Shown here one piece after another: positions 1 to 8,432 of a DNA stretch of 64,000 nt (positions are counted from its first letter, which is position 1; each line of letters begins with the position of its first letter). A program made the translations under genes and the position numbers. The notes under the pieces are model-generated. The model had not been told where the DNA came from and searched no databases. It saw only the letters and a list, made by a program, of their open reading frames with translations. Source of the stretch: Ruegeria_C sp040830705 (GTDB lineage Bacteria > Pseudomonadota > Alphaproteobacteria > Rhodobacterales > Rhodobacteraceae); NCBI GenBank assembly GCA_040830705.1, contig JBFOME010000006.1, positions 124,001 through 188,000 on the forward strand, in the 5' to 3' direction.

Positions 1-1
1 G

Positions 2-76
2 ATCGCGATCCCGGCCTCACTGGTGATCGCCGGGATTGGTATGTATTGGTGTGTGGAACGCGTATATCTGACCTGA
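2..76 (+). CDS. C-terminal fragment of a membrane protein, possibly HupE/UreJ-like
   Basis: Reading from base 2, the frame is open for 24 codons and stops at TGA 74-76. The peptide is a hydrophobic segment followed by a short charged end (MYWCVERVYLT), the shape of a last transmembrane helix with a cytoplasmic or periplasmic tail. A tail with an aromatic-rich helix and a VERV-like end is compatible with HupE/UreJ-type nickel/cobalt transport proteins, but this is a guess from about 24 residues. The gene starts outside the window and converges with the minus-strand gene that ends at 79. Confidence 0.35.
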   Translation: MAIPASLVIAGIGMYWCVERVYLT

Positions 77-78
77 TA

Positions 79-699
79 TCAATCCATTGCAGCCAATAGC
101 TCATTTAATCGTTTGAGTGGATCATCCGCGGCCCAGATCTCGTCGCCAATGCCAAAGAAATCCGTCTGCGGGGCCAGTTGCCGGATCAGATCATCGGTCA
201 AGCCGCCTTCGGCCACCACCGGCACCTCGATCATTTCCGACCACCATTGGAACAGATCACCCTCGGCAAATGCGCCGTCGCCCAGGGTCGTTGCGCCGAC
301 CGGACCAAAGCTGACATAATCCGCGCCCGCCTCACCGGCTGTCATGCCATCATGACGCGAGATGCCGCAGAAACTGCCGACAATGGCATCCGCCCCCAGT
401 TCCTTGCGGGCGGCCCGGATCGATCGCGCGGCATCGCTGAGATGCACGCCATCGAGCCCCAACCGCTGCGCCATGAGGACATGATCCGAGATCACCAGCG
501 CGATGTCGCGGGCATGGGCCACCTCTCGCAGCGCATCCGCCGCGCGGGCCACGTGATCTTCGTCGCGGCTGGAAAGCGCCATGCGGATGCAGGCGATTTC
601 GGCGCCGTCCAGCACCTGCGCCATCTGGTCGGGGAATTGCTCCAGATCGATTTCGGGCGGGGTGATCAGATAGATCTGCGGCTGCTCGGGGCTGTCCAT
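79..699 (-). CDS. Thiamine phosphate synthase-like protein (ThiE/TenI superfamily), diverged
   Basis: This 206-aa protein has the length and TIM-barrel motif order of ThiE, which joins the HMP and thiazole halves of thiamine. Visible motifs are VISDHVLMAQRLGLDGVHLS at mid-protein, GADYVSFGPVGATTLGD, and VVAEGGL near the end. Several ThiE signatures are altered. The usual ND of the pyrophosphate/Mg site is SD, the GVHLGQ.D motif is GVHLSDAARS, and the GP.FPT.TK loop has no lysine. It may therefore be a paralogue without classical synthase activity, perhaps TenI-like or regulatory. The ATG is preceded by AAGGACCGCC, a usable ribosome binding site. No other thiamine gene is nearby. The fold assignment is secure; the reaction is uncertain. 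Confidence 0.7.
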   Translation of the reverse strand: MDSPEQPQIYLITPPEIDLEQFPDQMAQVLDGAEIACIRMALSSRDEDHVARAADALREVAHARDIALVISDHVLMAQRLGLDGVHLSDAARSIRAARKELGADAIVGSFCGISRHDGMTAGEAGADYVSFGPVGATTLGDGAFAEGDLFQWWSEMIEVPVVAEGGLTDDLIRQLAPQTDFFGIGDEIWAADDPLKRLNELLAAMD

Positions 700-910
700 T
701 ATGGCGGTCCTTCACGTCTTGGTTCCGGGCCGTTTACTGGATTGCGGTTGCGATGGGAACATCAAAGGCGCGCCGCCTTGGGTCGCGAGACTGTTCGTTC
801 CGTTTCTTGCGGTTTCAACCGGTCGCGTTGAGGAGAGCGCAAGAAACGGATCGTGGTGGTGGGTTGGTGATGGGTAACCCGAACCGATCAGACCAACCAG
901 GAGAACGATC

Positions 911-1666
911 ATGGAGCTTGACGGAAAAACAATCATCATTACCGGTGCCAGCAGCGGGATCGGCGCGGCGGCAGCGCATCTGTTTGCGGCGGAGGGCGCA
1001 CGGTTGGTATTAGGCGCGCGACGAGAGGCCGAGTTGCAGCAGGTAGCGGACCAGATCACTCAAGACGCCGGCAAGGCTGTTGTATTGGCAGGCGACGTCA
1101 CCGATCCAGCTTATGCCGAGGCGTTGGTTGCGTTGGCGAAGGCGGAATTTGACGGTGTCGATGGCGCGCTCAACAATGCTGGCATGATGGGGGATATGAC
1201 CCCGGCGCCAGAGATGACGCTTACCAATTGGCGGACCGTCATCGACACCAACCTGACCAGCGCGTTTCTGGCGGCGCAGAAGCAGATCCCCGCTCTGCTG
1301 GAAAGGGGCGGCGGTAGCATGGTCTTTACCGGGTCCTTTGTAGGCATCAGCAACGGCGGGTTGCCCGGCATGGGCGCTTATGCGGCGTCCAAGGCCGGGC
1401 TGGCCGGGCTGGTTCGATCACTTGCGGCCGATCATGCCGCTGACGGTATCCGGGTCAGCGCGCTTCTGCCCGGTGGCACGAAGACAGCCATGGCCGGAGA
1501 CGACCCGGATGCCCATACCTTCATATCCGGGCTGCACCCGCTCAAACGTATGGCAGAGCCGGAAGAGATTGCGCAGGCCGCCCTCTTCCTGCTGTCCGAC
1601 CGGGCCAGCTTTGTCACTGGGGCGTCCATGGCCGTGGATGGCGGCATGTCGGTACGGTTGTTGTAA
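911..1666 (+). CDS. Short-chain dehydrogenase/reductase (SDR), FabG-like
   Basis: This 251-aa classical SDR is an NAD(P)-dependent oxidoreductase of unknown substrate. The Rossmann glycine motif TGASSGIG lies at about residues 11-18, NNAG near 90, and the catalytic serine in the FTGSFVG stretch is followed by YAASK (Tyr and Lys of the triad). It ends in SFVTGASMAVDGGM, the usual substrate-lid and C-terminal strand of the family. The start is set by an AGGAG eight bases before the ATG. It is read on the same strand as trmJ but 61 bp apart, so co-transcription is possible, though no functional link is evident. FabG-type names are often applied to such proteins, but no fatty-acid synthesis genes are adjacent. 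Confidence 0.9.
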   Translation: MELDGKTIIITGASSGIGAAAAHLFAAEGARLVLGARREAELQQVADQITQDAGKAVVLAGDVTDPAYAEALVALAKAEFDGVDGALNNAGMMGDMTPAPEMTLTNWRTVIDTNLTSAFLAAQKQIPALLERGGGSMVFTGSFVGISNGGLPGMGAYAASKAGLAGLVRSLAADHAADGIRVSALLPGGTKTAMAGDDPDAHTFISGLHPLKRMAEPEEIAQAALFLLSDRASFVTGASMAVDGGMSVRLL

Positions 1667-1727
1667 GGCACACTTGCCCTGACCGGGCTGGGGCAGTAGA
1701 GCAGGCGCGCCTGATCAGGAGACCACA

Positions 1728-2474
1728 ATGCCCAGTGACAGACCCCAGCCCGCCTTTGTGCTCGTGCGCCCGCAGATGGGCGAAAACATCGGGGCGGCGG
1801 CGCGGGCGATGTGGAATTTCGGTCTCGATCGGATGCGCATCGTCGCGCCCCGCGATGGCTGGCCCAACCCCAAGGCGGTGGCCATGTCCTCGGGAGCGGG
1901 GCGGCTGCTGGATGAGGCGCAGCTGTTTGACGATCTGTCGGGTTCGCTATCGGATTGCACCTTTGTCTTTGCCACCACGGCGCGGCAGCGCGGTTTGACC
2001 AAACCGGTGCTGAGCCCCGAAGCCGCGATGCAGATGGCTGCAGACAAGATTGCGGCAGGCGAAAAGGTTGCGGTGCTGTTTGGGCCGGAACGCGCCGGGC
2101 TCGAAAACGACGATATCGCCAAGGCCAACGCCATCATCTCGGTGCCGGTGAACCCGGAATATGCCTCGCTCAACCTCGGCCAATGCGTGTTGCTGGTGGC
2201 CTATGAATGGATGCGTCGGACCGGAGATATGGTGCATGAAAGCACCGAATTGGGCAAGGGGGATTGGGCCACCGGGCAGGAAGTGGAGAAGCTGGTCGAG
2301 CATTACGAGAAACGGCTGGAAGAGGCAGGGTTCTTCTATCCGCCCGCCAAAGCCGCGAACATGAAGCTGAACCTGCGCAATCTCTGGTCACGGATGCGGA
2401 TGACCCGAGCGGATGTGCAGATGCTGCACGGGATCATGCGGCAGATGGTGCGCTGGAAGGAACGCGGCGAGTGA
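1728..2474 (+). CDS. trmJ: tRNA (cytidine/uridine-2'-O-)-methyltransferase TrmJ
   Basis: This 248-aa SPOUT-class methyltransferase is predicted to 2'-O-methylate position 32 of tRNA using SAM. The N-terminal motif FVLVRPQMGENIGAAARAM is typical of the TrmH/TrmJ group. The SAM-binding trefoil-knot motifs VAVLFGPERAGLENDDI and SVPVNPEYASLNLGQCV follow in the second half, before a helical C-terminal extension as in E. coli TrmJ, which is nearly the same length. The ATG lies behind GGAG at 1719-1722. It precedes ctaA by 59 bp on the same strand. Methylation of another RNA position cannot be excluded from sequence alone. Confidence 0.9.
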   Translation: MPSDRPQPAFVLVRPQMGENIGAAARAMWNFGLDRMRIVAPRDGWPNPKAVAMSSGAGRLLDEAQLFDDLSGSLSDCTFVFATTARQRGLTKPVLSPEAAMQMAADKIAAGEKVAVLFGPERAGLENDDIAKANAIISVPVNPEYASLNLGQCVLLVAYEWMRRTGDMVHESTELGKGDWATGQEVEKLVEHYEKRLEEAGFFYPPAKAANMKLNLRNLWSRMRMTRADVQMLHGIMRQMVRWKERGE

Positions 2475-2533
2475 CGCTGGACCTTCCCGGCCCGGCATCC
2501 TAGCTTGCAGCGGAATGAGAAAATGAGGATCGG

Positions 2534-3679
2534 ATGAGCGGCAAGCGAAGCATCTTCGAGGAAGTCTCGGAGGACAGCAAGCAAGAGGCAGTGCAGCCGG
2601 GCATGATTGATCGCGGGCGCGGTGGCGCGCGGGGTGCCATTCGTGCCTGGCTGATGGTGCTCTTTGCGCTGGTGGTGGCGATGATCGTGGTGGGCGGGCT
2701 GACCCGCTTGACCGATAGCGGCCTGTCGATCACCGAGTGGCGCCCCGTGACCGGGGCCATCCCACCCATGTCCGAGATCGAATGGCAGGCCGAGTTCGAC
2801 AAATACAAACAGATCGACCAGTGGCGGATTCAGAACCAGTGGATGGAACTGCCGGATTTCAAGGAAATCTACTGGTGGGAATGGGGCCACAGGCAGTTAG
2901 GCCGCGTTGTTGGTCTGGTCTGGGCCATCGGGTTCCTGGGCTTTCTGGTGCTGCGGAAAATCCCCGCCGGCTGGACGGGCCGTCTGATCATTCCCGGCGC
3001 TCTGGGCGCTGTGCAGGGCGGTGTCGGCTGGTGGATGGTCGCCTCGGGCGTGACACAGGGCGAGGGGATGATTGCGGTCGCCAGTTATCGCTTGGCGGTG
3101 CATCTAGGGCTCGCCTTTGTCATCCTGGGCGTGCTGGGCTGGTACATTTTCCTGCTGGGCCGCGAAGAGCGCGAGTTGATGCAGGCAAGGCGGGCGAAAG
3201 AGGCCAAGCTTTTTTCGTTGTCCACCGGGCTGCTGCATTTTGCCTTCCTGCAAATCCTGCTGGGTGCTCTGGTCGCGGGGATTGACGCCGGGCGGTCCTT
3301 TACCGACTGGCCACTGATGGGCGGACAGGTATTGCCGCCGGATGCGACGGTGCTGGAACCGGTCTGGCGGAACTTCTTTGAAAGCCCCGGCCTGGTGCAG
3401 TGGATTCACCGCGTTGCGGGTTATCTGCTGCTGATCTTTGGTATCGTTGTCTGGCGACGGGGCCGGAGCAGCGCGCATCCGCAGACGCGCTTTGCCTTCA
3501 ACGCGGTGTTGGCGGGCCTCTCGCTGCAGGTGGTGCTGGGGATCGTCACCGTAATCTATGCCGCGCCCTGGCAGATCGCTATTCTGCATCAGTTGATGGC
3601 CGTTCTGGTCTGGGTGCTGATCCTGCGGGCGCGCTTCCTCTGCGCCTATCCCATTTCCACCTCTGTCCGAGGGATCTGA
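2534..3679 (+). CDS. ctaA: Heme A synthase (COX15/CtaA family)
   Basis: This 381-aa inner-membrane protein oxidises heme O to heme A for aa3-type cytochrome oxidase. About eight hydrophobic segments are visible after a polar N-terminus. The four family histidines that bind the hemes are present in WGHRQLGR, the AVHLGLAF segment, IHRVAGY and LHQLMAVL. The motif GGLTRLTDSGLSITEWRPVTG is characteristic of the alphaproteobacterial and mitochondrial CtaA/Cox15 type. The M32 peptidase gene begins one base after the stop, so the two are probably co-transcribed. This implies that the organism uses an aa3 oxidase whose genes lie outside this window. Confidence 0.95.
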   Translation: MSGKRSIFEEVSEDSKQEAVQPGMIDRGRGGARGAIRAWLMVLFALVVAMIVVGGLTRLTDSGLSITEWRPVTGAIPPMSEIEWQAEFDKYKQIDQWRIQNQWMELPDFKEIYWWEWGHRQLGRVVGLVWAIGFLGFLVLRKIPAGWTGRLIIPGALGAVQGGVGWWMVASGVTQGEGMIAVASYRLAVHLGLAFVILGVLGWYIFLLGREERELMQARRAKEAKLFSLSTGLLHFAFLQILLGALVAGIDAGRSFTDWPLMGGQVLPPDATVLEPVWRNFFESPGLVQWIHRVAGYLLLIFGIVVWRRGRSSAHPQTRFAFNAVLAGLSLQVVLGIVTVIYAAPWQIAILHQLMAVLVWVLILRARFLCAYPISTSVRGI

Positions 3680-3680
3680 C

Positions 3681-5150
3681 ATGACCGCCTATGACGAGTT
3701 GATGGCTTATCAGCGCGAGACAACTGCGCTTGGCATGATCGCTGGCCGGTTGGGCTGGGATCAGGAAACCGTGATGCCACGCGGCGCCGCGAGCCAGCGC
3801 GGCGAGGAGATGGCGGCGATGGAGGCAGTGCTGCATGCCCGCCGCTCGGATGCACGTGTGGGTGACTGGCTGGCGCGCGCTGAGGCCCCGGATGAGGCAG
3901 GTGCCGCGCAATTGCGCGAAATCCGCCGCGCCTACGAGCGCACGGTCAAAGTGCCCGCTGATCTGGCCAAGCGCATCGCGCAGGTGACGTCCGAGGCGCA
4001 GGGCAAATGGGCGGAGGCCCGCGCGAATGAGGACGTGGCGGCGTTTCTGCCGGTGCTTGAGGAAGTGGTCGCCCTGAAACGCGAAGAGGGCGCGGCACTG
4101 GCCTCTGGCGGTGACGTCTATGACGCGATGATCGAGGATTATGAGCCGCATACAACCGCGGCCCAGATTGGTGCGATCTTTGACGCGATGCGGCCACGGC
4201 TGGTCGATCTGCGTGCCCGGCTTCTTGCGCAACCCTTGCCTGCTGGGCTGGCAGGCGAGTTTGACGAAACCGCTCAGATGGACCTGACGCGGAAGCTGGC
4301 GCGGGTCTTTGGTTATGACATGGAGCGGGGTCGATTGGACAAGGCGGTTCATCCGTTCAGTTCCGGGTCGGGGAATGATGTGCGCATCACCACACGCACC
4401 AGCCTGACGGACCCGTTCAACTGCTTCTACTCGACCATTCACGAGGTCGGTCACGCCAGCTATGAACAGAATATCGACGCCGCTTACCTGCTGACTCCGC
4501 TAGGGCAGGGTGCCTCCATGGGCGTGCATGAAAGCCAGAGCCGGATCTACGAGAACCAGCTGGGCCGCTCACGCGCCTTCACCGGATGGCTCTACGGTCA
4601 GATGCGCGAGGCGTTTGGCGATTTCGGGATCAGCGATGCGGATGCGTTTTATGCCGCCGTCAACCGGGTCCACAATGGCTATATCCGCACCGAGGCGGAT
4701 GAGGTGCAGTACAACCTGCACATCATGCTGCGCTTTGATCTGGAACGCACTCTGATGCAGGGCGACCTACAGGTCCGCGATCTGGAAGCCGCCTGGAATG
4801 ACCGGTTCGAGGCCGATTTTGGCTATGCGGTCGACAAACCCTCGAACGGCTGTTTGCAGGATGTGCACTGGTCGATCGGATTGTTCGGTTATTTCCCGAC
4901 CTACAGCCTGGGCAATGTCTATGCCGGTTGCCTCTATGATGCGCTGCGCCGCGCGGTGCCTGATCTGGATACACAATTGGCGGAGGGAGACACTTCTCAG
5001 GCGCTCGCCTGGCTGCGTGACAACCTGCAGCGTTTCGGCGGGCTCTATGCGCCGCGCGACGTGATCGAGCGGGCAAGCGGGGTGGCGCCTTCGCCGCAAC
5101 CGCTGCTGGACTATCTTGAGGGGAAATTCGGCGCGCTTTACGGTCTTTGA
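3681..5150 (+). CDS. Metallocarboxypeptidase, family M32 (Taq-type)
   Basis: This 489-aa cytosolic zinc carboxypeptidase removes C-terminal residues from peptides. The zinc-binding HExxH motif is HEVGH at residues 254-258, inside STIHEVGHASYEQN. Downstream are MGVHESQSR, carrying the third metal ligand Glu, and the conserved IRTEADEVQYNLHIMLRF and DVHWSIGLFGYFPTYSLGN blocks. The length matches the family (about 490-500 aa). It starts one base after the ctaA stop codon. Both genes are probably one transcript, although peptide turnover has no obvious link to heme A synthesis. It ends 47 bp from the convergent ABC permease gene. Confidence 0.95.
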   Translation: MTAYDELMAYQRETTALGMIAGRLGWDQETVMPRGAASQRGEEMAAMEAVLHARRSDARVGDWLARAEAPDEAGAAQLREIRRAYERTVKVPADLAKRIAQVTSEAQGKWAEARANEDVAAFLPVLEEVVALKREEGAALASGGDVYDAMIEDYEPHTTAAQIGAIFDAMRPRLVDLRARLLAQPLPAGLAGEFDETAQMDLTRKLARVFGYDMERGRLDKAVHPFSSGSGNDVRITTRTSLTDPFNCFYSTIHEVGHASYEQNIDAAYLLTPLGQGASMGVHESQSRIYENQLGRSRAFTGWLYGQMREAFGDFGISDADAFYAAVNRVHNGYIRTEADEVQYNLHIMLRFDLERTLMQGDLQVRDLEAAWNDRFEADFGYAVDKPSNGCLQDVHWSIGLFGYFPTYSLGNVYAGCLYDALRRAVPDLDTQLAEGDTSQALAWLRDNLQRFGGLYAPRDVIERASGVAPSPQPLLDYLEGKFGALYGL

Positions 5151-5197
5151 GGATCGCCGCCAGAAAGCTGACACCCCCGGCCCGCAATCGGAGATTT

Positions 5198-6211
5198 CTA
5201 TCGCCGCGTGCGTGCTGTCTTGAACAGCAATAGAAACACAAAGACCGACCCGATGGACGTGGTCACGATCCCGACCGGTAGTTCCTGCGGTGCCAGCAGC
5301 AGCCTGCTGAGAATGTCCGAACCGGTCAGCAGCGCCGCCCCCACAATCGCTGCTGTGGGCAAGAGCTGTCTGTGGAGCGGTCCAGCGATGCCACGGGCGA
5401 TATGGGGCACCATCAGGCCGACAAAGCCGATCACACCAGCCACGGAGACAAACACCGCAGTCGCCAGGGCGGCCGCAAAGAACATGCTGAGCCGAAGCCC
5501 CTGCACGGGAACGCCCAATGTTGCAGCGGTCAAGTCTCCGGTGAGCAACGCATCCAGCCAGCGGCTGCGATAGAGCGAATAGGTCAGGATCAACAGCAAT
5601 CCCGCGCAGACCAGCGGGAAGGTCTCCCACCGGGCCAGGCCGAGACCGCCCAGCATCCAGAAGATGACCGAATGCGCGGCGCGGCTGTCGCCTGCGAAGA
5701 TTAGATAGTTGGTGATGGCCGAGAATAAGAACGAAACGGCAAGCCCTGCAAGGATCAGTTTCTCGGGCGCGCTTGTGCGCAACCCGTGGACCAGAGCCAA
5801 TACGATACCGGACGCCACAAGCCCCCCGCAGAATGCAGCCAACGGCAATGTCCAGAAGCCCAGAACATCTCCGGTGACGGTGATAACGAACACGGCCCCC
5901 GCAGCGGCCCCGGATGACAGGCCAAAAAGAAACGGGTCAGCCAGATCGTTGCGCGTCGTGGTTTGCAGAACAACGCCGACAATGCCCAGACCCGCTCCGA
6001 TCACGGCGGCGAACAAGGCACGGGGCAGGCGCAGTTCGAACACGATCCGGTGTAGGGGCGACATGTCACCCTCTGTAAGTCCGGTGCCCAGCATGATCGC
6101 ATTGAACGCGTCAGATGCGGGGATCGAGGTGGTGCCGTAAATTGTCGAAATCAACAAGAGGGCGGCCAGAATGACCGCCCCTAACAGGAGTGTCAGGCCC
6201 AGTCGGCCCAT
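5198..6211 (-). CDS. ABC transporter permease, FecCD/BtuC type (B12-riboswitch operon)
   Basis: This 337-aa inner-membrane permease belongs to the FecCD family, which imports siderophores, heme or cobalamin. There are around nine to ten hydrophobic helices. The typical segments PRALFAAVIGAGLGIVGVVLQ, the cytoplasmic coupling region ending in GVPVQGLR, and GVIGFVGLMVPHIAR are all present. It is the last gene of a leftward operon (DUF1636, ATPase, binding protein, permease) headed by a cobalamin riboswitch at about 8433-8625. The most economical substrate is therefore a corrinoid, with cobalt as an alternative. It lies one base from the preceding binding-protein gene, so translation may be coupled. 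Confidence 0.92.
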   Translation of the reverse strand: MGRLGLTLLLGAVILAALLLISTIYGTTSIPASDAFNAIMLGTGLTEGDMSPLHRIVFELRLPRALFAAVIGAGLGIVGVVLQTTTRNDLADPFLFGLSSGAAAGAVFVITVTGDVLGFWTLPLAAFCGGLVASGIVLALVHGLRTSAPEKLILAGLAVSFLFSAITNYLIFAGDSRAAHSVIFWMLGGLGLARWETFPLVCAGLLLILTYSLYRSRWLDALLTGDLTAATLGVPVQGLRLSMFFAAALATAVFVSVAGVIGFVGLMVPHIARGIAGPLHRQLLPTAAIVGAALLTGSDILSRLLLAPQELPVGIVTTSIGSVFVFLLLFKTARTRR

Positions 6212-6212
6212 G

Positions 6213-7160
6213 TCAGTTGAGGTCCGGATGCATGGCCTGAGCCATCTTCGAAATTGCCTCGATATTCGCCGGGCCCGGCGTCAGTTCCTCGTAGCGAAGA
6301 CCGATCCAGCGTTCGTTCCTGACCGCATCTGTCTGTGACATCACCGGGTGTTCTTGCAGGAACTTGAAGGTATCGGCCGCGCCATTGCCGGTCTGATAGT
6401 CCAGCAACACGAGGAATTCCGGGTTTGCGGCTGCCACCGTCTCCCAAGAAGACCGTCCCCAGCTTGTGTCCATATCATGCGTAACGTTCTGCCCGCCTGC
6501 AGCAGCAATCATCGCGTCGGGGATAGCAAACTTTCCGGCGGTAAAGGGCGCATCCGCCGGGCCGTCCAGCAGGAAGACACGGGGTTTATGCAGATCTGCT
6601 GTCTTTGCTTCGATCGCTGCCAGTTCGGTTTTCCAGCCGGATACCAGTTCTTCGGCTTTGTCCTCGACATGCATAACCTCGCCCAGGCGCAATACGTCGC
6701 CGAACAACAAGTCCATGCTCGCCTCGGGGCGTTCCTTGTTCAAATGAACGCAGCTTTCGGTGAGGATCATGGTTTTGATGCCAAAAGGTTCCAGCGTATC
6801 CGGTGTCACATCACCACCCGGCTTCATGCCATAATACCAGCCCGCAAAGAACAAATCGGGCTCAACCGCGACGAGGTTTTCGACTGTCGGGTACTTCGGC
6901 GCAAGCTCGGGGATTTCTCCGCGCAGCGTGTCGAATTCTGGGCTGGTCTTGTACCATCCCGTTATACCGGTCAGGCCAACGATATTGTCCTGCAACCCCA
7001 ATGCAAAGGCCATGTCGGTCATGTTCATGTCATGTACGACCAGCCTTTCTGGCTGGGCTTCGAAGACCAGCGGTTCGCCGCAATTGTCGACCGTAACCTC
7101 CTGAGCGGTCGCACCGCTTGCCATGGCGGCAAGCATCGCCACGGGCCAGATGTTTTTCAT
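6213..7160 (-). CDS. Periplasmic substrate-binding protein, BtuF/FepB type
   Basis: This 315-aa protein begins with a signal peptide (MKNIWPVAMLAAMASGATAQ) and continues with the bilobal helical-backbone fold used by metal-chelate and vitamin B12 ABC importers. Landmarks are RLVVHDMNMTDMAFALG, VAVEPDLFFAGWYYG, and the C-terminal TDAVRNERWIGLRYEELTPG, which matches the last strand of Peripla_BP_2. It delivers ligand to the adjacent permease and ATPase. Riboswitch control points to a corrinoid ligand, but the binding residues cannot be judged by eye. The ATG follows a GGAGT-containing stretch 18 bp after the ATPase stop codon. Confidence 0.9.
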   Translation of the reverse strand: MKNIWPVAMLAAMASGATAQEVTVDNCGEPLVFEAQPERLVVHDMNMTDMAFALGLQDNIVGLTGITGWYKTSPEFDTLRGEIPELAPKYPTVENLVAVEPDLFFAGWYYGMKPGGDVTPDTLEPFGIKTMILTESCVHLNKERPEASMDLLFGDVLRLGEVMHVEDKAEELVSGWKTELAAIEAKTADLHKPRVFLLDGPADAPFTAGKFAIPDAMIAAAGGQNVTHDMDTSWGRSSWETVAAANPEFLVLLDYQTGNGAADTFKFLQEHPVMSQTDAVRNERWIGLRYEELTPGPANIEAISKMAQAMHPDLN

Positions 7161-7178
7161 AGGGGAATACTCCGTTAA

Positions 7179-7964
7179 CTAAGTTGAAATGGTGGTTCTT
7201 CGGATGTCCAGCGCCGGGATCAGGCGGCCATCGTGCTGAAAACGCAGGTAGTCGACGCCAAAGGTGTCGCGCACCCTCTCTTGCGTCAGCACCTCGGCCA
7301 CAGGGCCAAACCCGGTCAGCCGCGTGGATTTCATCAGCGCGACATGCGTGGCGAATTCGGGGATCATGACGAGATCATGGACGATCATCACTACGGTTAT
7401 GCCAAGCTGCGCCACCAGAGACAGCATCCGCCCTTTGGCATCCGGGTCCAGATGATTTGTTGGTTCATCGAGAAACAGCAAGGACGGGTTCTGCGCCAAC
7501 GCCCGCGCAATATGGGCGCGCTGACGCTCGCCTCCCGAAAGCACCCCCATCCGTTTATCTGCCAGCGCCGCAAGCCCGGTCAGATCCAGAATGCGACCGA
7601 GGTCCGACACGTGCCCCTCGGTCGAGCGATCGGCGTGGATCGGGATCTGGCCGAGCGCGACATAGTCCCGTACCATCAGCCGCCCGTCCGGCAGTTCCTG
7701 CTGGCTGACAACCGCGATCATGCGGGCGCGGTCGCTGGCCGAAAGGTGCTTCAGGCTGTGGCCTTTAACCAGAACATCGCCCTGCGCGAGCCTCTCGGCG
7801 CCGCAGAGCAGGTTCAATAGCGTCGTTTTGCCTGCCCCGTTCGGGCCCGCGATGGCCAGAATGGACCCCTCATCCAACGCGAAAGACACTCCTTGCAGCA
7901 GAGTGTCACCATTCTGGGCGTAGTATTCCAGGTCTTGTGCAACGAGAAAGGCCGAAGCAGTCAC
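7179..7964 (-). CDS. ABC transporter ATP-binding protein, BtuD/FecE type
   Basis: This 261-aa ATPase drives the neighbouring importer. Walker A is GPNGAGKTT, the signature is LSGGERQR, and Walker B with the following residues is LLFLDEPTNHLD; the switch histidine lies in VMIVHDL. The frame is open further upstream, but similarity starts at TASAFLVAQDLEYYAQNG. A GTG at 7964 overlaps the stop of the DUF1636 gene as GTGA, which fixes the start and suggests translational coupling. The upstream extension would be the shadow of that gene. Confidence 0.93.
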   Translation of the reverse strand: MTASAFLVAQDLEYYAQNGDTLLQGVSFALDEGSILAIAGPNGAGKTTLLNLLCGAERLAQGDVLVKGHSLKHLSASDRARMIAVVSQQELPDGRLMVRDYVALGQIPIHADRSTEGHVSDLGRILDLTGLAALADKRMGVLSGGERQRAHIARALAQNPSLLFLDEPTNHLDPDAKGRMLSLVAQLGITVVMIVHDLVMIPEFATHVALMKSTRLTGFGPVAEVLTQERVRDTFGVDYLRFQHDGRLIPALDIRRTTIST

Positions 7965-8317
7965 GCGCCCACCTCCGCTTCGATCCGGGGCATCCGGGAC
8001 AGGGTTTTGTTGAGCAGGGGACGCGGGCGGGCAGTGGCGTTGGTCCATCCGTCGGAGCTTTGCCGGTATTGGTGGGCGAACTCGGCCAGGGCCTCCAGTT
8101 CGGATGCGGTCTGGATGTCGCCAAACAGGTATTGCGCCTTGCCCCGGGCCTGAAACCCCACCGTGGTCGGATGGTCGCATCCGGACATGCAGGGAACGAA
8201 GCGGACAGCAAAACCCTCTGGCAGTTTGTCTTTCAGCGCATCAGCCACCGCATCGGCGGAGGCCTCGGCTTTGCAGGTCGAGCAGATCAGGACGAAATGG
8301 TCAGGCGTATCCGGCAT
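7961..8317 (-). CDS. DUF1636 family protein (Cys-rich, B12-linked)
   Basis: This small protein of 118 aa has cysteine pairs in ICSTCKAEA near residue 12 and PCMSGCDHPTTVGFQ near residue 42, the pattern of DUF1636, whose members resemble thioredoxin-like ferredoxins and may bind a metal or iron-sulfur cluster. DUF1636 genes are repeatedly found with cobalamin or cobalt uptake and synthesis genes; that is family knowledge and its role is not established. Here it is the first annotated gene after the cobalamin riboswitch. The ATG at 8317 has a good GGAGAG four bases upstream. It lies inside the end of a short ORF read in another frame (8301-8387). The stop overlaps the ATPase start. Confidence 0.85.
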   Translation of the reverse strand: MPDTPDHFVLICSTCKAEASADAVADALKDKLPEGFAVRFVPCMSGCDHPTTVGFQARGKAQYLFGDIQTASELEALAEFAHQYRQSSDGWTNATARPRPLLNKTLSRMPRIEAEVGA

Positions 8318-8387
8318 TGCACTCTCCGCTCGCTGCAAATTGCGCGCGGAAGGTGCCGGTAATGTAAACACGCGTCGGACGTGCCAT
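8301..8387 (-). CDS. Possible 28-aa leader peptide ORF upstream of DUF1636
   Basis: An ATG at 8387 stands six bases after a near-perfect AAGGAGG, the strongest ribosome binding site in this operon. It opens a 28-codon frame beginning MARPTRVYITGTFRAQF and ending with TGA at 8301-8303, 14 bases past the DUF1636 start, which it overlaps in another frame. It lies between the cobalamin riboswitch and the first known gene, where the riboswitch would control access to its ribosome binding site. It could be a regulatory leader or a real small protein; no homologue is recognised. A chance ORF with a good site is also possible. Confidence 0.4.
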   Translation of the reverse strand: MARPTRVYITGTFRAQFAASGECNAGYA

Positions 8388-8432
8388 CAAAGCCTCCTTC
8401 CAGGACGCCCCGCCCCGGGTTGGTTGAACCTA

